Of a stretch of 64,000 bases of DNA, positions 8,722-17,555 are shown piece by piece. Numbering within the stretch: the stretch's first letter is position 1; every line of letters begins with the position of its first letter. The translations under genes were made by a program, and so were the position numbers. The notes under the pieces were generated by a model, which saw only the letters and a program-made list of their open reading frames with translations, was not told the DNA's origin and made no database searches. The DNA comes from Labilibaculum euxinicum (GTDB lineage: Bacteria; Bacteroidota; Bacteroidia; Bacteroidales; Marinifilaceae), in NCBI RefSeq assembly GCF_009795715.1, contig NZ_WTCR01000005.1:186001-250000 (forward strand). The letters run 5' to 3'.

Positions 8722-9448
8722 TAAAATTATAAATTCGCTCTATACTATTAGCCTTAATTCGCAGCTGCCCGTACTCTGTGATGCCAACAATTTGGCCCTC
8801 AAACGTGCCATTTTCATCCGAAAACCGGTGCTTTTCATTCATCCAATACATCGATTTCAGATAATCCTTTTCCAACAGGTCTGACTTTTGATCCACCAAC
8901 TGAAAATATCGATTTTCAATGCAGGCTAACAATTTTGTCAGTTCTTCGTCCAAATTGTACTCTTTATTGGTACAAATTGCCAGTGAAGTAGGATTTGGCG
9001 CATCGGATACAAATTCTAACTGATTAATATTTAAACCTAAACCACAAATACTGTGACTTAAGGCTGATCCCATAATGGAATGTTCTATTAATATGCCGGC
9101 AATCTTCTCATTTCCAACATAAATATCATTAGGCCATTTTATAGAAACATTCTTTAAATATCCACTCAAATAATCGTAAACCCCCAAAGAAATAACCATA
9201 GAAATTTGGAATTGATGTGGTATTGGTAGAAATTCCGGTGTAAGAATGATACTTATGGTAAGGTTTTTGCCTTCTTCACTTTCCCAAATATTTGCACGCT
9301 GTCCTCGGCCTTTTGTCTGACTTAATGTCAAAACGACAGTTCCAGCTGACGGTTTTTGAGTTTTTATCAACTCCAAAGCAAAATCATTTGTTGAATGCAT
9401 TTCGTTTTTGCGGATTAATAAATGGGGAGAAAATAAACATCTGTTCAT
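8699..9448 (-). CDS. birA: Biotin--[acetyl-CoA-carboxylase] ligase, catalytic form without DNA-binding domain
   Basis: BirA activates biotin with ATP and attaches it to the lysine of biotin carboxyl carrier protein. The 249-residue protein contains the biotinyl-AMP loop as GRGQRANIWES (GRGRxGRxW in Escherichia coli), then KWPNDIYVGNEKIAGILIE and the central 'GLGLNIN' block. The N-terminal winged helix of the E. coli repressor-ligase is missing, so it should be a ligase only. It is convergent with the TonB gene and divergent from rsfS. Confidence 0.93.
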   Translation of the reverse strand: MNRCLFSPHLLIRKNEMHSTNDFALELIKTQKPSAGTVVLTLSQTKGRGQRANIWESEEGKNLTISIILTPEFLPIPHQFQISMVISLGVYDYLSGYLKNVSIKWPNDIYVGNEKIAGILIEHSIMGSALSHSICGLGLNINQLEFVSDAPNPTSLAICTNKEYNLDEELTKLLACIENRYFQLVDQKSDLLEKDYLKSMYWMNEKHRFSDENGTFEGQIVGITEYGQLRIKANSIERIYNFKEVSFIH

Positions 9449-9783
9449 GAATGAAAATTATTAGTTTCAACGAGACAATACTGTTCTGTTAACAATTGAT
9501 ATTTTGGTAATCTTTGGTGAAATTAATCATTACCTTGCATAATGAAAGACAAATGTAAAACTTTGAATTCGCTTAATCACTCTTGAAAACTAAGGATACA
9601 AGAATCATTAATAGACATTGCAATCGGTTAAAACGAAATAAAAAGCAAAAGCAACAAGAACAAGTGATTGGTTTACATGCAATTACATGTACATTAAAGA
9701 TTTTAAAAGCTTATTTAAATCAAATTGAAAAACAAATTTTATTCATTTGAAAAAAAATTATCTTTGTAAATAAAATATTAAGA
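9449..9783. other. Divergent intergenic region between birA and rsfS
   Basis: These 335 bases hold no credible gene. The rsfS-proximal end has a match to the Bacteroidota -7 element (TATCTTTG, 9759-9766) 17 bases before the rsfS ATG, in a very A/T-rich context. I see no strong repeat or hairpin. Confidence 0.5.
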
Positions 9784-10155
9784 ATGGCAGAAAAACAAGG
9801 AAATACAACAGAAGAACTCGTTGAGTCCTTAATTGAGGGATTGCAAAAAAATAAAGCAGTAGAAATTGTTAAGATTGACCTAAGAAATATTGATAGTTCG
9901 GTTTGCAAGTATTTCCTTATTTGCCATGGAACATCATCCACTCACGTAAACGGAATCGCCGCATCGGCAGAAGAATATGTGAGAGAAAAAATCAATGAAA
10001 AATTATGGCGAATAGAAGGATATCAAAATTCCCAATGGATTTTATTGGATTATGCTGATGTAGTAGTTCATATTTTTCAAAAAGAATACAGAGATTTTTA
10101 TCGACTTGAAAGTTTATGGGCAGATGCTGCTGTAACTAAAATTCAGAATGCTTAG
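9784..10155 (+). CDS. rsfS: Ribosomal silencing factor RsfS
   Basis: RsfS binds ribosomal protein uL14 on the 50S subunit and blocks subunit joining in starvation. The 123-residue protein shows the family pattern: a leading helix (ELVESLIEGLQ), 'DLRNIDSSVCKYFLICHGTSSTHV', the 'WRIEGYQNSQWILLDYADVVVHIF' core near residues 79-103, and the RDFYRLESLW tail. It is 28 bases ahead of ftsH, a neighbour pairing common in Bacteroidota. Confidence 0.94.
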   Translation: MAEKQGNTTEELVESLIEGLQKNKAVEIVKIDLRNIDSSVCKYFLICHGTSSTHVNGIAASAEEYVREKINEKLWRIEGYQNSQWILLDYADVVVHIFQKEYRDFYRLESLWADAAVTKIQNA

Positions 10156-10183
10156 CCAATACAATAACCTTTAACTAAAAAGA

Positions 10184-12220
10184 ATGACAGAAAATAATGA
10201 TCAAAATAAATCTCCTTACCAAAAAGGAAAGAATGGCAACAGTATGCTTAAACCCCCAAAATTTAACGCATACTGGGTTTACGGATTAATTGCCGTAGCA
10301 TTTATTGCTCTTAATCTTCTAAACATTGGCCAAAAACCACAGGAAACCAGCTGGCAAAAGGTGAAAAATGATATGATTCGCAACTCTGATGTTGAACGAA
10401 TTGTTGTAATCCGTAATCTTCTTGCTGTGAATGTTTATCTTAAACAGGAAAGCCTGGACAAATATCCAGCTCTTTTCGAAAGTAGTTTTGATTCTCCTTC
10501 AAAAGCAGGTCCGCATTATACTTTCCCAATTGGTTCTATTGAGCAATTTGCAGATCAATTAGAAAGTGCTCAGGAAGGGGTTTCTGATTTAAACCGGATT
10601 GAACCTGAGTATACAACTCAAGAAAATTATTTCGGTGATTTTATTGGATGGATACTTCCTTTTGCATTAATTATTGGTATCTGGTTTTATGTATTCCGCC
10701 GGATGAGTAAAGGTGCCGGTGGTGGTGGCGGAGGTGGTAACATCTTTAATGTTGGTAAATCGAAAGCCAAAGTATTCGATAAGGAATCTAACATTAGCAT
10801 CAATTTTAAAGATGTTGCAGGCTTGGCAGAAGCAAAACAGGAAGTGGAAGAAATTGTTGAATTTCTTAAACATCCGCAAAGATACACCAAATTGGGAGGT
10901 AAAATCCCTAAAGGAGCTCTACTTGTAGGACCTCCTGGAACTGGAAAAACCTTATTAGCAAAAGCCGTTGCAGGTGAAGCAAATGTTCCTTTCTTTAGCA
11001 TGTCGGGTTCCGATTTTGTGGAGATGTTTGTTGGTGTTGGAGCGAGTCGTGTTCGTGATTTGTTTAAGCAGGCAAAAGAAAAATCGCCTTGTATTGTATT
11101 TATCGATGAGATTGATGCAATTGGTAGAGCACGTGGTAAAAATCCTAACATGGGTTCGAACGACGAGCGTGAAAATACATTGAATCAGCTGCTAACTGAA
11201 ATGGATGGTTTTGACACCAATTCAGGTGTAATAATTTTAGCCGCAACCAACCGCGCTGATATTTTGGACCGTGCCTTGATGCGTGCCGGTCGTTTCGATC
11301 GTCAGATTCATGTTGAGCTGCCTGATTTAAATGAACGCAGAGAAATTTTTGGCGTTCACTTACGTCCTCTAAAATTAGATCCAAATCTTGATAAAGAATT
11401 TTTGGCGAAGCAAACTCCGGGATTCTCGGGTGCTGATATTGCAAATGTGTGTAATGAATCAGCTTTGATTGCGGCAAGAAAGAAGAAAGAAATTATTGAG
11501 AAACAAGATTTCTTAGATGCAATTGACCGTATTATTGGTGGATTGGAAAAGAAAAATAAAATCATATCACTTCAGGAAAAAAAGACCATTGCTTATCACG
11601 AAGCAGGTCATGCTACTATTTCATGGATACTGGAACATGCTCATCCTTTAGTGAAAGTAACAATTGTGCCACGTGGAAAAGCCTTGGGTGCAGCTTGGTA
11701 TTTACCTGAAGAAAGAAGCATTACAACCAAAGAACAAATGCTGGACGAAATGTGTTCTACATTGGGTGGACGTGCTGCGGAAGAAATTACTTTTGCAAAA
11801 ATATCAACTGGTGCTCAAAATGACCTGGAAAAGGTAACCAAGCAAGCAATGGCGATGGTTTCAATTTTTGGTATGAGTGAGAAAGTAGGAAATGTGAGTT
11901 ATTACGATTCTTCAGGACAATCAGATTATGGGTTTTCAAAACCATATAGTGAGAAAACTGCTGAACTAATTGATTCTGAGATTAAAATATTAATTGAAGA
12001 AAGCTACAAAAGAGCCAAACAAGTTCTTTTAGACAATATGTCGAAACACAAAAAACTTGCAGAATTACTTTTGGAACGTGAAGTTATCTTCAGTGAAGAT
12101 TTAGAAGCAATTTTTGGCAAACGAAAATTTGGCGAGCCTCAAGGTTTGGGTGAAAAGAAAATCATTCCAATACCTGAAAGTAAAAACACAACTAATGACA
12201 GTGAAAATCAGACTGTTTAA
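10184..12220 (+). CDS. ftsH: ATP-dependent zinc metalloprotease FtsH
   Basis: FtsH is a membrane-bound AAA+ protease that degrades misfolded membrane proteins and regulators. The order of parts is: cytosolic N-terminus, membrane helix at about 31-49, periplasmic domain, second helix at about 153-171, a Gly-rich linker (178-185), AAA module with Walker A GPPGTGKT (249-256), Walker B with DEID (308-311), the SRH region around 'RAGRFDRQ', and the M41 zinc site HEAGH (472-476). The 678-residue length is typical of Bacteroidota. A strong terminator follows. Confidence 0.98.
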   Translation: MTENNDQNKSPYQKGKNGNSMLKPPKFNAYWVYGLIAVAFIALNLLNIGQKPQETSWQKVKNDMIRNSDVERIVVIRNLLAVNVYLKQESLDKYPALFESSFDSPSKAGPHYTFPIGSIEQFADQLESAQEGVSDLNRIEPEYTTQENYFGDFIGWILPFALIIGIWFYVFRRMSKGAGGGGGGGNIFNVGKSKAKVFDKESNISINFKDVAGLAEAKQEVEEIVEFLKHPQRYTKLGGKIPKGALLVGPPGTGKTLLAKAVAGEANVPFFSMSGSDFVEMFVGVGASRVRDLFKQAKEKSPCIVFIDEIDAIGRARGKNPNMGSNDERENTLNQLLTEMDGFDTNSGVIILAATNRADILDRALMRAGRFDRQIHVELPDLNERREIFGVHLRPLKLDPNLDKEFLAKQTPGFSGADIANVCNESALIAARKKKEIIEKQDFLDAIDRIIGGLEKKNKIISLQEKKTIAYHEAGHATISWILEHAHPLVKVTIVPRGKALGAAWYLPEERSITTKEQMLDEMCSTLGGRAAEEITFAKISTGAQNDLEKVTKQAMAMVSIFGMSEKVGNVSYYDSSGQSDYGFSKPYSEKTAELIDSEIKILIEESYKRAKQVLLDNMSKHKKLAELLLEREVIFSEDLEAIFGKRKFGEPQGLGEKKIIPIPESKNTTNDSENQTV

Positions 12221-12247
12221 TCAGTCCTTACCATCATAAATTAAATT

Positions 12248-12287
12248 GCTAAATTATTGAGGAAACTCAATAATTTAGCTTTTTTTT
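12248..12287 (+). terminator. Strong intrinsic terminator of ftsH
   Basis: A perfect 14-bp stem (12248-12261 with 12266-12279) capped by a GAAA tetraloop is followed by eight T residues (12280-12287). Confidence 0.93.
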
Positions 12288-12336
12288 AACCTCTTTTTTC
12301 TTATCCACTCCTAAAAGATTCGCTTAAAATATCCGA

Positions 12337-12368
12337 TTGTAATAAGTGCTGAAAAAACACTATTTTTG
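12337..12368 (+). promoter_or_regulatory. Candidate promoter for cdsA-psd
   Basis: TTG at 12337-12339 is 21 bases before TATTTTTG (12361-12368), a good match to the -33/-7 architecture of Bacteroidota promoters. It lies downstream of the ftsH terminator and about 70 bases before cdsA. Confidence 0.55.
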
Positions 12369-12435
12369 GGATCGAATAATTACAAAAGCAAAATCTGCAG
12401 GTTAGGATCAGATTCAACTATATAAAATATATCAA

Positions 12436-13260
12436 GTGGGGAACTTTATCAAGAGAACATTATCAGCTGCCATTTTTGCAATTGTTTTAATAGCGGGAAT
12501 TACCCTGCACCCAATTGGCTTTTTAGCCGTTTTTCTTGGAATCACCCTGTTAGGTACTTTTGAATTTTACAAGTTAGCGAAGAAAGCCAATAGTTCGCCG
12601 CAATTTGTAACTGGTATGCTTGCTGCAGGATTTTTATTCTTAGCCTGCTTTGCTGATTTGCACCTTAATATTACAAGTATTTTTCTTCTGTTAGTGGTAA
12701 CCATTGTTATGCTGCCCATTATAGAATTGTACCGAAAAAAAGAAAACCCATTTGCGAATATTGCATTCACGTTATTGGGCTTACTATATGTGGCACTTCC
12801 CTTCTCATTATTAAATTATATGGTTTTCCCATTTAATGATCAACAATTCCATTACGAAATAATTCTGGGGGTTTTTGTGATGATTTGGGCGAATGATACT
12901 GGAGCCTATTTAGTTGGTGTTAATTTTGGAAAGCACAGACTTTTTGAGCGGATTTCGCCTAAAAAATCATGGGAAGGAAGCATTGGAGGTTCAATTATAA
13001 CATTAGTAGTTGCTTGGTTATACTCCAATTACTCAGACGATTTAACTCAGGTTCAATGGTTGGTAACCGGAGTAATTGTTGTTGTTTTCGGATCAATTGG
13101 TGATTTAGTTGAATCTCTTTTCAAGCGAAGTATTAACATTAAAGATTCAGGAAATATCCTGCCAGGACACGGTGGCATTCTTGATCGCTTTGATGCCATT
13201 TTGTTAGTATCTCCTATGGTTTTTGTATTCTTGCAAACAATCAAAGAATTTTTTCATTAA
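12436..13260 (+). CDS. cdsA: Phosphatidate cytidylyltransferase (CDP-diglyceride synthase)
   Basis: CdsA makes CDP-diacylglycerol from phosphatidic acid and CTP in the inner membrane, the branch point to all phospholipids. The 274-residue, multi-helix protein ends with the family signature 'SLFKRSINIKDSGNILPGHG' followed by GILDRFD (S-x-x-KR-x4-KD-x5-GHGG-x2-DR-x-D). The start is GTG at 12436, with no better in-frame ATG nearby. psd follows after 25 bases, so these two phospholipid genes form an operon; pssA lies separately at 19.8 kb. Confidence 0.95.
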   Translation: MGNFIKRTLSAAIFAIVLIAGITLHPIGFLAVFLGITLLGTFEFYKLAKKANSSPQFVTGMLAAGFLFLACFADLHLNITSIFLLLVVTIVMLPIIELYRKKENPFANIAFTLLGLLYVALPFSLLNYMVFPFNDQQFHYEIILGVFVMIWANDTGAYLVGVNFGKHRLFERISPKKSWEGSIGGSIITLVVAWLYSNYSDDLTQVQWLVTGVIVVVFGSIGDLVESLFKRSINIKDSGNILPGHGGILDRFDAILLVSPMVFVFLQTIKEFFH

Positions 13261-13285
13261 ATTTGCCAAAATTTAAATTCAAAGT

Positions 13286-13945
13286 ATGACAATTCACAAG
13301 GAAGGATTCGGAATTATTGCAGTATTTTTTATCGCTATTGCAGTTATAGATGCAATACTGTTTTTCACCATTGGTTCCGGACTTTTATTCGATATCTTCT
13401 TCGCGGTAAGCATCACATTTTTCTTGTTGGTTGTATCTTTTTTCAGGGTTCCTAAACGTACTCCTGTTGTTGGAGACAACTTGATTATTGCTCCTGCAGA
13501 TGGAAAAGTGGTTGTGATAGAAGAAACAGAAGAATCGGAATATTTTAAAGATAGAAGACTTCAGGTTTCCATATTTATGTCACCCTTAAACGTTCATATC
13601 AACTGGTATCCTGTACAAGGATTGATAAAATATTTCAGACACCACAGCGGCTTATTTTTAAAAGCGTGGTTGCCTAAATCTTCTTCCGAAAACGAAAGAA
13701 CTACAATCGTAATCGAGAAAGACGAGAACATCACAATTTTAATGAGACAAATTGCCGGTGCTGTTGCGCGTAGAATCGTGTCTTACTCTGTAGAAGGCGA
13801 AAAAGTGGAGCAATGTCAGCAGGAAGGATTCATTAAATTTGGTTCAAGAGTTGATCTTTACCTTCCCTTAGGAACAAAAATTGATGTGAAATTAAACCAG
13901 AAAGTAACTGGTTCTCAAACTATCATTGGCCGTTTCTCCGATTAA
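13286..13945 (+). CDS. psd: Phosphatidylserine decarboxylase proenzyme, short type
   Basis: Psd converts phosphatidylserine to phosphatidylethanolamine with a pyruvoyl cofactor made by self-cleavage. The 219-residue protein is the short form with two N-terminal membrane segments (about 9-27 and 31-50). The cleavage site is the FGSR motif near the C-terminus, where S187 should become the pyruvoyl group. 'APADGKVVVIEE' and 'PLNVHINWYPVQG' are the conserved catalytic-domain strands. It follows cdsA in the same unit. Confidence 0.94.
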   Translation: MTIHKEGFGIIAVFFIAIAVIDAILFFTIGSGLLFDIFFAVSITFFLLVVSFFRVPKRTPVVGDNLIIAPADGKVVVIEETEESEYFKDRRLQVSIFMSPLNVHINWYPVQGLIKYFRHHSGLFLKAWLPKSSSENERTTIVIEKDENITILMRQIAGAVARRIVSYSVEGEKVEQCQQEGFIKFGSRVDLYLPLGTKIDVKLNQKVTGSQTIIGRFSD

Positions 13946-14039
13946 ATTAACAGTAACACATCCTTATTGCGAATAATTTTTCAGGTCTGATCTGTAAAAA
14001 GTCGTAACTTCACGTTTGCGAACTTTTAACCAATATATC

Positions 14040-14909
14040 ATGACAAAGATTATTCGATTTATAGCTATTGCCCTAATTTGCATACAAAGCTCTGCAAGTT
14101 TTGGACAACAAACAGATGTTCCCGCATTTCTCAGCTCAGAGCTTGAATTTCTTTGGGAAAGTGAAAACACTCTTGAAGTTCCTGAATCAGTTTTTTTCGA
14201 TGCTGACAACTCCTGCATATATGTTTCAAATATAAAAGGAACGCCCAGCAATCAGGATGGTAATGGGTACATTTCCAAGCTTAACCTAAAAGGGGAAATT
14301 ACTACTCACAAGTGGATTACCGGACTTGATGCTCCAAAAGGAATGGCCAAATACGGCAATTTCCTTTTTGTTAGTGATATTAATGATTTGATTGTGATTG
14401 ATATCCTCAAAGGAGAAATCTGTAAAAAATATCCTGCCCCTACAGCTATTTTTCTAAATGATGTTGCAGTAAATCCTAAAACCGGGACTGTTTATGTTTC
14501 AGATAATATGACAGGGAGTATTCACCGTCTGAAAAATGGAAATTTTACTGTCTGGTTAAAAGACGATCAACTGGATCATGTAAACGGCTTAACCTTTAAG
14601 AATGATTATCTTTGTGCCGGTGTTCTCAACAAAATTATTAAAATTGAGACAGACACTAAATCGATTAAAACTCTTGCTGATAACACAGGAAGCATAGATG
14701 GATTGATAAATCTTGATGACAACACTTGGATAATATCTGATTGGGTTGGCAACATACAGATGATAAAATCGGGGAAAGCTAAAAAACTGCTAAGCTCTGC
14801 CGAGCAGCAAATAAACGCAGCCGATTTAGGCTATATTCCCGAACAAAAAATAATTTTAGTTCCTACATTTCATAACAATAGGGTAATTGCCTATCAGTTA
14901 AAAAAATAA
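14040..14909 (+). CDS. Exported SMP-30/gluconolactonase-like beta-propeller protein
   Basis: The 289-residue product begins with a signal peptide (MTKIIRFIAIALICIQSSA to SFGQ). Repeated propeller blades follow, of the form 'G-x-I-Y-V-S-D/N': 'NSCIYVSNIKG', 'GNFLFVSDINDL', 'TGTVYVSDNMTGSIHRL' and 'DNTWIISDWVG'. This is the SMP-30/strictosidine-synthase-like six-bladed propeller pattern. ATG 14040 is preferred to a TTG eight codons upstream because it gives a clean signal peptide. A lactonase role is possible but the metal site was not mapped. The SDR gene follows after 4 bases, suggesting co-expression. Confidence 0.7.
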   Translation: MTKIIRFIAIALICIQSSASFGQQTDVPAFLSSELEFLWESENTLEVPESVFFDADNSCIYVSNIKGTPSNQDGNGYISKLNLKGEITTHKWITGLDAPKGMAKYGNFLFVSDINDLIVIDILKGEICKKYPAPTAIFLNDVAVNPKTGTVYVSDNMTGSIHRLKNGNFTVWLKDDQLDHVNGLTFKNDYLCAGVLNKIIKIETDTKSIKTLADNTGSIDGLINLDDNTWIISDWVGNIQMIKSGKAKKLLSSAEQQINAADLGYIPEQKIILVPTFHNNRVIAYQLKK

Positions 14910-14913
14910 TTTT

Positions 14914-15690
14914 ATGGATTTACACATTAAAAATCAACTCTTTGTGGTTTGCGGTGCCACATCGGGATTTGGGAGTGCCGTATTAAAAAATTTAGTCGCT
15001 GATGGTGCTAAAGTGATTGCCATTGCCCGCGGACAAGAGAAACTGGATGAGTTGCAAAATTCCAATCCAGATCAAATAGAAAGCTTTTGCGGTGATATCA
15101 CTCAATCGGAAACCATCCATCTGTTATCGGAAAAAATAGGCAGTAGAAAGCTCTCTGGTGCTTTTGTAAATGCTGGAGGACCACCGGCAATGAAAACCCT
15201 GGAAACAAAACTTGACGATTGGGACAATGCCTACCATCAGCTATTGCGTTGGAAAGTAGAATTGACCCAGACTCTTGTTCCTTTGATGATAAAAGAAAGT
15301 TACGGAAGAATGGTTTTTTTGGAAAGTTCATCGGTAAAACAACCCATTGATAATTTGGTGTTGAGTACCTCGCTGCGTCTTTCGGTTGTTGGTTTTGTAA
15401 AAACCCTTTCGCAGGAAATTGCCGAATCGGGAGTAACACTAAACATTGTTGGCCCGGGATATCATGAAACTCCTGCCATTAATAGATTATTAGAGAAAAA
15501 AGCTGAACAGGAAAATATCACTTCCCAGAAAGCTAAAGATAAAATTGCCTCGGGCATCAGAATGAAACGGATGGGAAATCCTGAAGACTTGGGTCAGCTG
15601 GCCACTTGGCTGCTCTCTCCTTCCTCAGGCTATATTACCGGCCAAACCATTAGTGTTGATGGCGGGCAGATTTTAGGAATACACGGATAA
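14914..15690 (+). CDS. Short-chain dehydrogenase/reductase family protein with altered catalytic residues
   Basis: The 258-residue protein has the Rossmann nucleotide-binding motif G14-x3-G18-x-G20 (GATSGFG), 'VNAGGP' for NAG, and the C-terminal 'GQTISVDGGQ' of classical SDRs. Aligned through 'GFVKTLSQEIAESGVTLN', the catalytic YxxxK becomes S151-x3-R155, though the serine cluster at 138-140 remains. Similar 'LVLSxxxR' SDRs exist in other bacteria and archaea. Redox activity is therefore uncertain. It is cytosolic by sequence and coupled to the exported SMP-30-like gene. Confidence 0.82.
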   Translation: MDLHIKNQLFVVCGATSGFGSAVLKNLVADGAKVIAIARGQEKLDELQNSNPDQIESFCGDITQSETIHLLSEKIGSRKLSGAFVNAGGPPAMKTLETKLDDWDNAYHQLLRWKVELTQTLVPLMIKESYGRMVFLESSSVKQPIDNLVLSTSLRLSVVGFVKTLSQEIAESGVTLNIVGPGYHETPAINRLLEKKAEQENITSQKAKDKIASGIRMKRMGNPEDLGQLATWLLSPSSGYITGQTISVDGGQILGIHG

Positions 15691-15699
15691 ATAACAACT

Positions 15700-15722
15700 C
15701 CCAATGAATTGAATTCTTTGGG
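15700..15722 (+). terminator. Weak terminator-like hairpin after the SDR gene
   Basis: CCCAA/TTGGG and GAATT/AATTC arms pair around a single T-T mismatch and a one-base centre. The nearest T-tract (15731-15735) is eight bases away, so it may be only a weak terminator. The rest of 15691-15857 shows nothing convincing. Confidence 0.4.
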
Positions 15723-15857
15723 GTTATTACTTTTTCCTTCGTATGTTATTTCCATATCCCCTACGGGGAAAATTTATTTACTGCATTACCTTAACCACTA
15801 CGAACTAAAATCACACGTAAAATTGTGTATGATTCACTTTACAATGTGCCAATCCTC

Positions 15858-16412
15858 TTATTTCCCACTGGATTCCAAAATCTCAAAATATCCGGAAGTA
15901 TGGATGTAATTACTCTTATCTGTCACCCAAAACTCCATTTCCTCGGCTGTTGACTTTATTGTCTGATATCGGGACGAATCATATTTTAATTTCTTTCGCA
16001 TTTTCGGACTTAAATATTCAATGTCCATTTCCAATACACAGGTATCTTTTTGATTTAAGACCACAAGTGGAGCCTCTTTTAATTGATCGGGATTTTCCAA
16101 ATAAGAATAGTAGGCAAGTAATTTTTGAATGTTGGTATGATATTCTTCCAATTTCAACTGATCTACTTCTATTAACTTCTCGCCGGATTGAGAATGTACA
16201 TTCAAAAAATAGTTGTCTCCTTCTTTCATCACCTGACCATAGTCATAAGCAGAGTCATCAACATCAGCAAACAACAGATAAGTTTGTTTCTCGGCTAGAT
16301 CTATGGTATCTCCCACGACCGGATGAAGAATTATCACTTCTTTCTGAGCGAAAACTGAAAGAGTACCAAAAAGAATAAATGTATTGAGAAACACCACCTT
16401 TAAATCCTTCAT
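15858..16412 (-). CDS. Secreted hypothetical protein, copy 1 of a tandem pair
   Basis: The 184-residue protein has a signal peptide ending at FAQ (about residue 23) and no domain I recognise. It is a paralogue of the next gene: from about residue 36 to 127 the two proteins are almost identical ('GDTIDLAEKQTYLLFADVDD' and 'GEKLIEVDQLKLEEYHTNIQ' occur in both), while the signal peptides and the last 40 residues differ. The mature protein should be periplasmic or surface-exposed. It lies 16 bases downstream of copy 2 on the same strand, so both are likely one transcript. Function unknown. Confidence 0.72.
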   Translation of the reverse strand: MKDLKVVFLNTFILFGTLSVFAQKEVIILHPVVGDTIDLAEKQTYLLFADVDDSAYDYGQVMKEGDNYFLNVHSQSGEKLIEVDQLKLEEYHTNIQKLLAYYSYLENPDQLKEAPLVVLNQKDTCVLEMDIEYLSPKMRKKLKYDSSRYQTIKSTAEEMEFWVTDKSNYIHTSGYFEILESSGK

Positions 16413-16428
16413 AGCACAAGTTTATGTT

Positions 16429-16983
16429 TTAATTATTTTTTTTCTTATCAGATACGTAAATCACAAAATGACTCGCTGTTTTAATATAATTTTCCTGATC
16501 TTCACCCCAATAACCTTTCCGTTCTGCATCTGATTTCAAATATTGATATCGATCTGAATCCTTCCTCAACTTTTTCTTCATTTTTGGACTTAAATATTCA
16601 ATATCCATCTCCGATGCGCAAGTATCTTTTTGATTTAAGACCACAAGTGGAGCCTCTTTTAATTGATCGGGATTCTCCAAATAAGAATAGTAGGCAAGTA
16701 ATTTTTGAATGTTAGTATGATATTCTTCCAATTTCAACTGATCTACTTCTATTAACTTTTCACCGGATTGAGAATGTACATTCAAAAAATAGTTGTCTCC
16801 TTCTTTCATCACCTGACCATAGTCATAAGTAGAGTCATCAACATCAGCAAACAACAGATAAGTTTGTTTCTCGGCCAGATCAATGGTATCCCCCACAATC
16901 GGATGAAGAATTACGATTTGTTTTTGGGCAAATACAGAAATACTGCCAATTAAAAACAGAATGCTTACAATTAAATTTTTCAT
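16429..16983 (-). CDS. Secreted hypothetical protein, copy 2 of a tandem pair
   Basis: A 184-residue secreted paralogue of copy 1, with the signal peptide ending at FAQ (residue 20). The central 90 residues match copy 1 nearly perfectly and the nucleotide sequence there is also nearly identical at an offset of 580 bases, whereas both ends have diverged. A single cysteine (DTC) is kept in both. No family is recognised. It is the first gene of the pair. Confidence 0.72.
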   Translation of the reverse strand: MKNLIVSILFLIGSISVFAQKQIVILHPIVGDTIDLAEKQTYLLFADVDDSTYDYGQVMKEGDNYFLNVHSQSGEKLIEVDQLKLEEYHTNIQKLLAYYSYLENPDQLKEAPLVVLNQKDTCASEMDIEYLSPKMKKKLRKDSDRYQYLKSDAERKGYWGEDQENYIKTASHFVIYVSDKKKNN

Positions 16984-17555
16984 GAGGCTTACTAATTTAC
17001 TGATACAACCAAATTATTAACTACATGAATCTAATCAATTAAATCCTTATATGCACTTATAATATTTCAAATTATGGTGACATACATTTAATTTAGAATG
17101 AAACAATATTCCAAGGAAACCGTTATATTTATCCCCAGCAGGGAAATCTGAAGAATTCTGTTTTTCTGTTGCATTATTTCAACTATTAAACGGTAAAAAA
17201 ATACAAACTCATATTTCAAAATAATTTTAGGAATTACTTACAAGCATAGGGCATTTTGTTAAAAAGCGAGGTACTGCTATATTCCCGCAAACAGCATATA
17301 GAATTCCAACACTTACATTTTAATATCCTTGGTCTACATTCAGATTCCCAAAAGAAACATTTACGATCCCTTTATCAACATTCAAATTCCCGGAAGCAAC
17401 ATTGGAAGTGTTTTGACTTACATTTTCGCTCCCGAAGACTACAATCACATGCCCCACAGCTGCAATTCTTACTCATTCCTGCAAAATTGACAGTGTGTGT
17501 TGCATGTTAGGTCAGGTAAAATCAGCATCATACAATGTAGTCAGTAAAATTTTTC
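16984..17555. other. Intergenic region with a decayed repeat tract
   Basis: 572 bases without an intact gene separate the secreted-protein pair from the alpha/beta hydrolase. The middle holds the 21-bp periodic tract listed next. The remainder is A/T-rich and shows no clear hairpin. An 84-codon plus-strand frame at 17256-17510 is a by-product of the repeat and is not accepted as a gene. Confidence 0.5.
17266..17454 (-). repeat. Nine-unit 21-bp periodic tract, remnant of a heptapeptide-repeat coding sequence
   Basis: On the minus strand, GGG or a close variant recurs every 21 bases exactly: unit starts fall at 17454, 17433, 17412, 17391, 17370, 17349, 17328, 17307 and 17286. In that phase the best units read GSENVSQ, NTSNVAS, GNLNVDK, GIVNVSF, GNLNVDQ, then GY-stop-NVSV. 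The consensus is G-N-L-N-V-x-x. A TAA in the seventh unit and the absence of a start codon indicate a broken gene fragment, or a non-coding repeat that happens to keep frame. The family of origin is unknown to me. Confidence 0.6.

Noticed and set aside
10687-11151. Long minus-strand frame within ftsH
   Set aside because: It is a shadow of the ftsH coding sequence; motifs of FtsH on the plus strand are complete.
15709-15909. 66-codon frame after the SDR gene
   Set aside because: It overlaps a terminator-like hairpin at its start and the end of the secreted-protein gene on the other strand, and has no protein-like features.
17256-17510. 84-codon plus-strand frame with His-rich heptads
   Set aside because: It is the complement of the 21-bp periodic tract; the periodicity explains the open frame, and the minus-strand reading is more protein-like.
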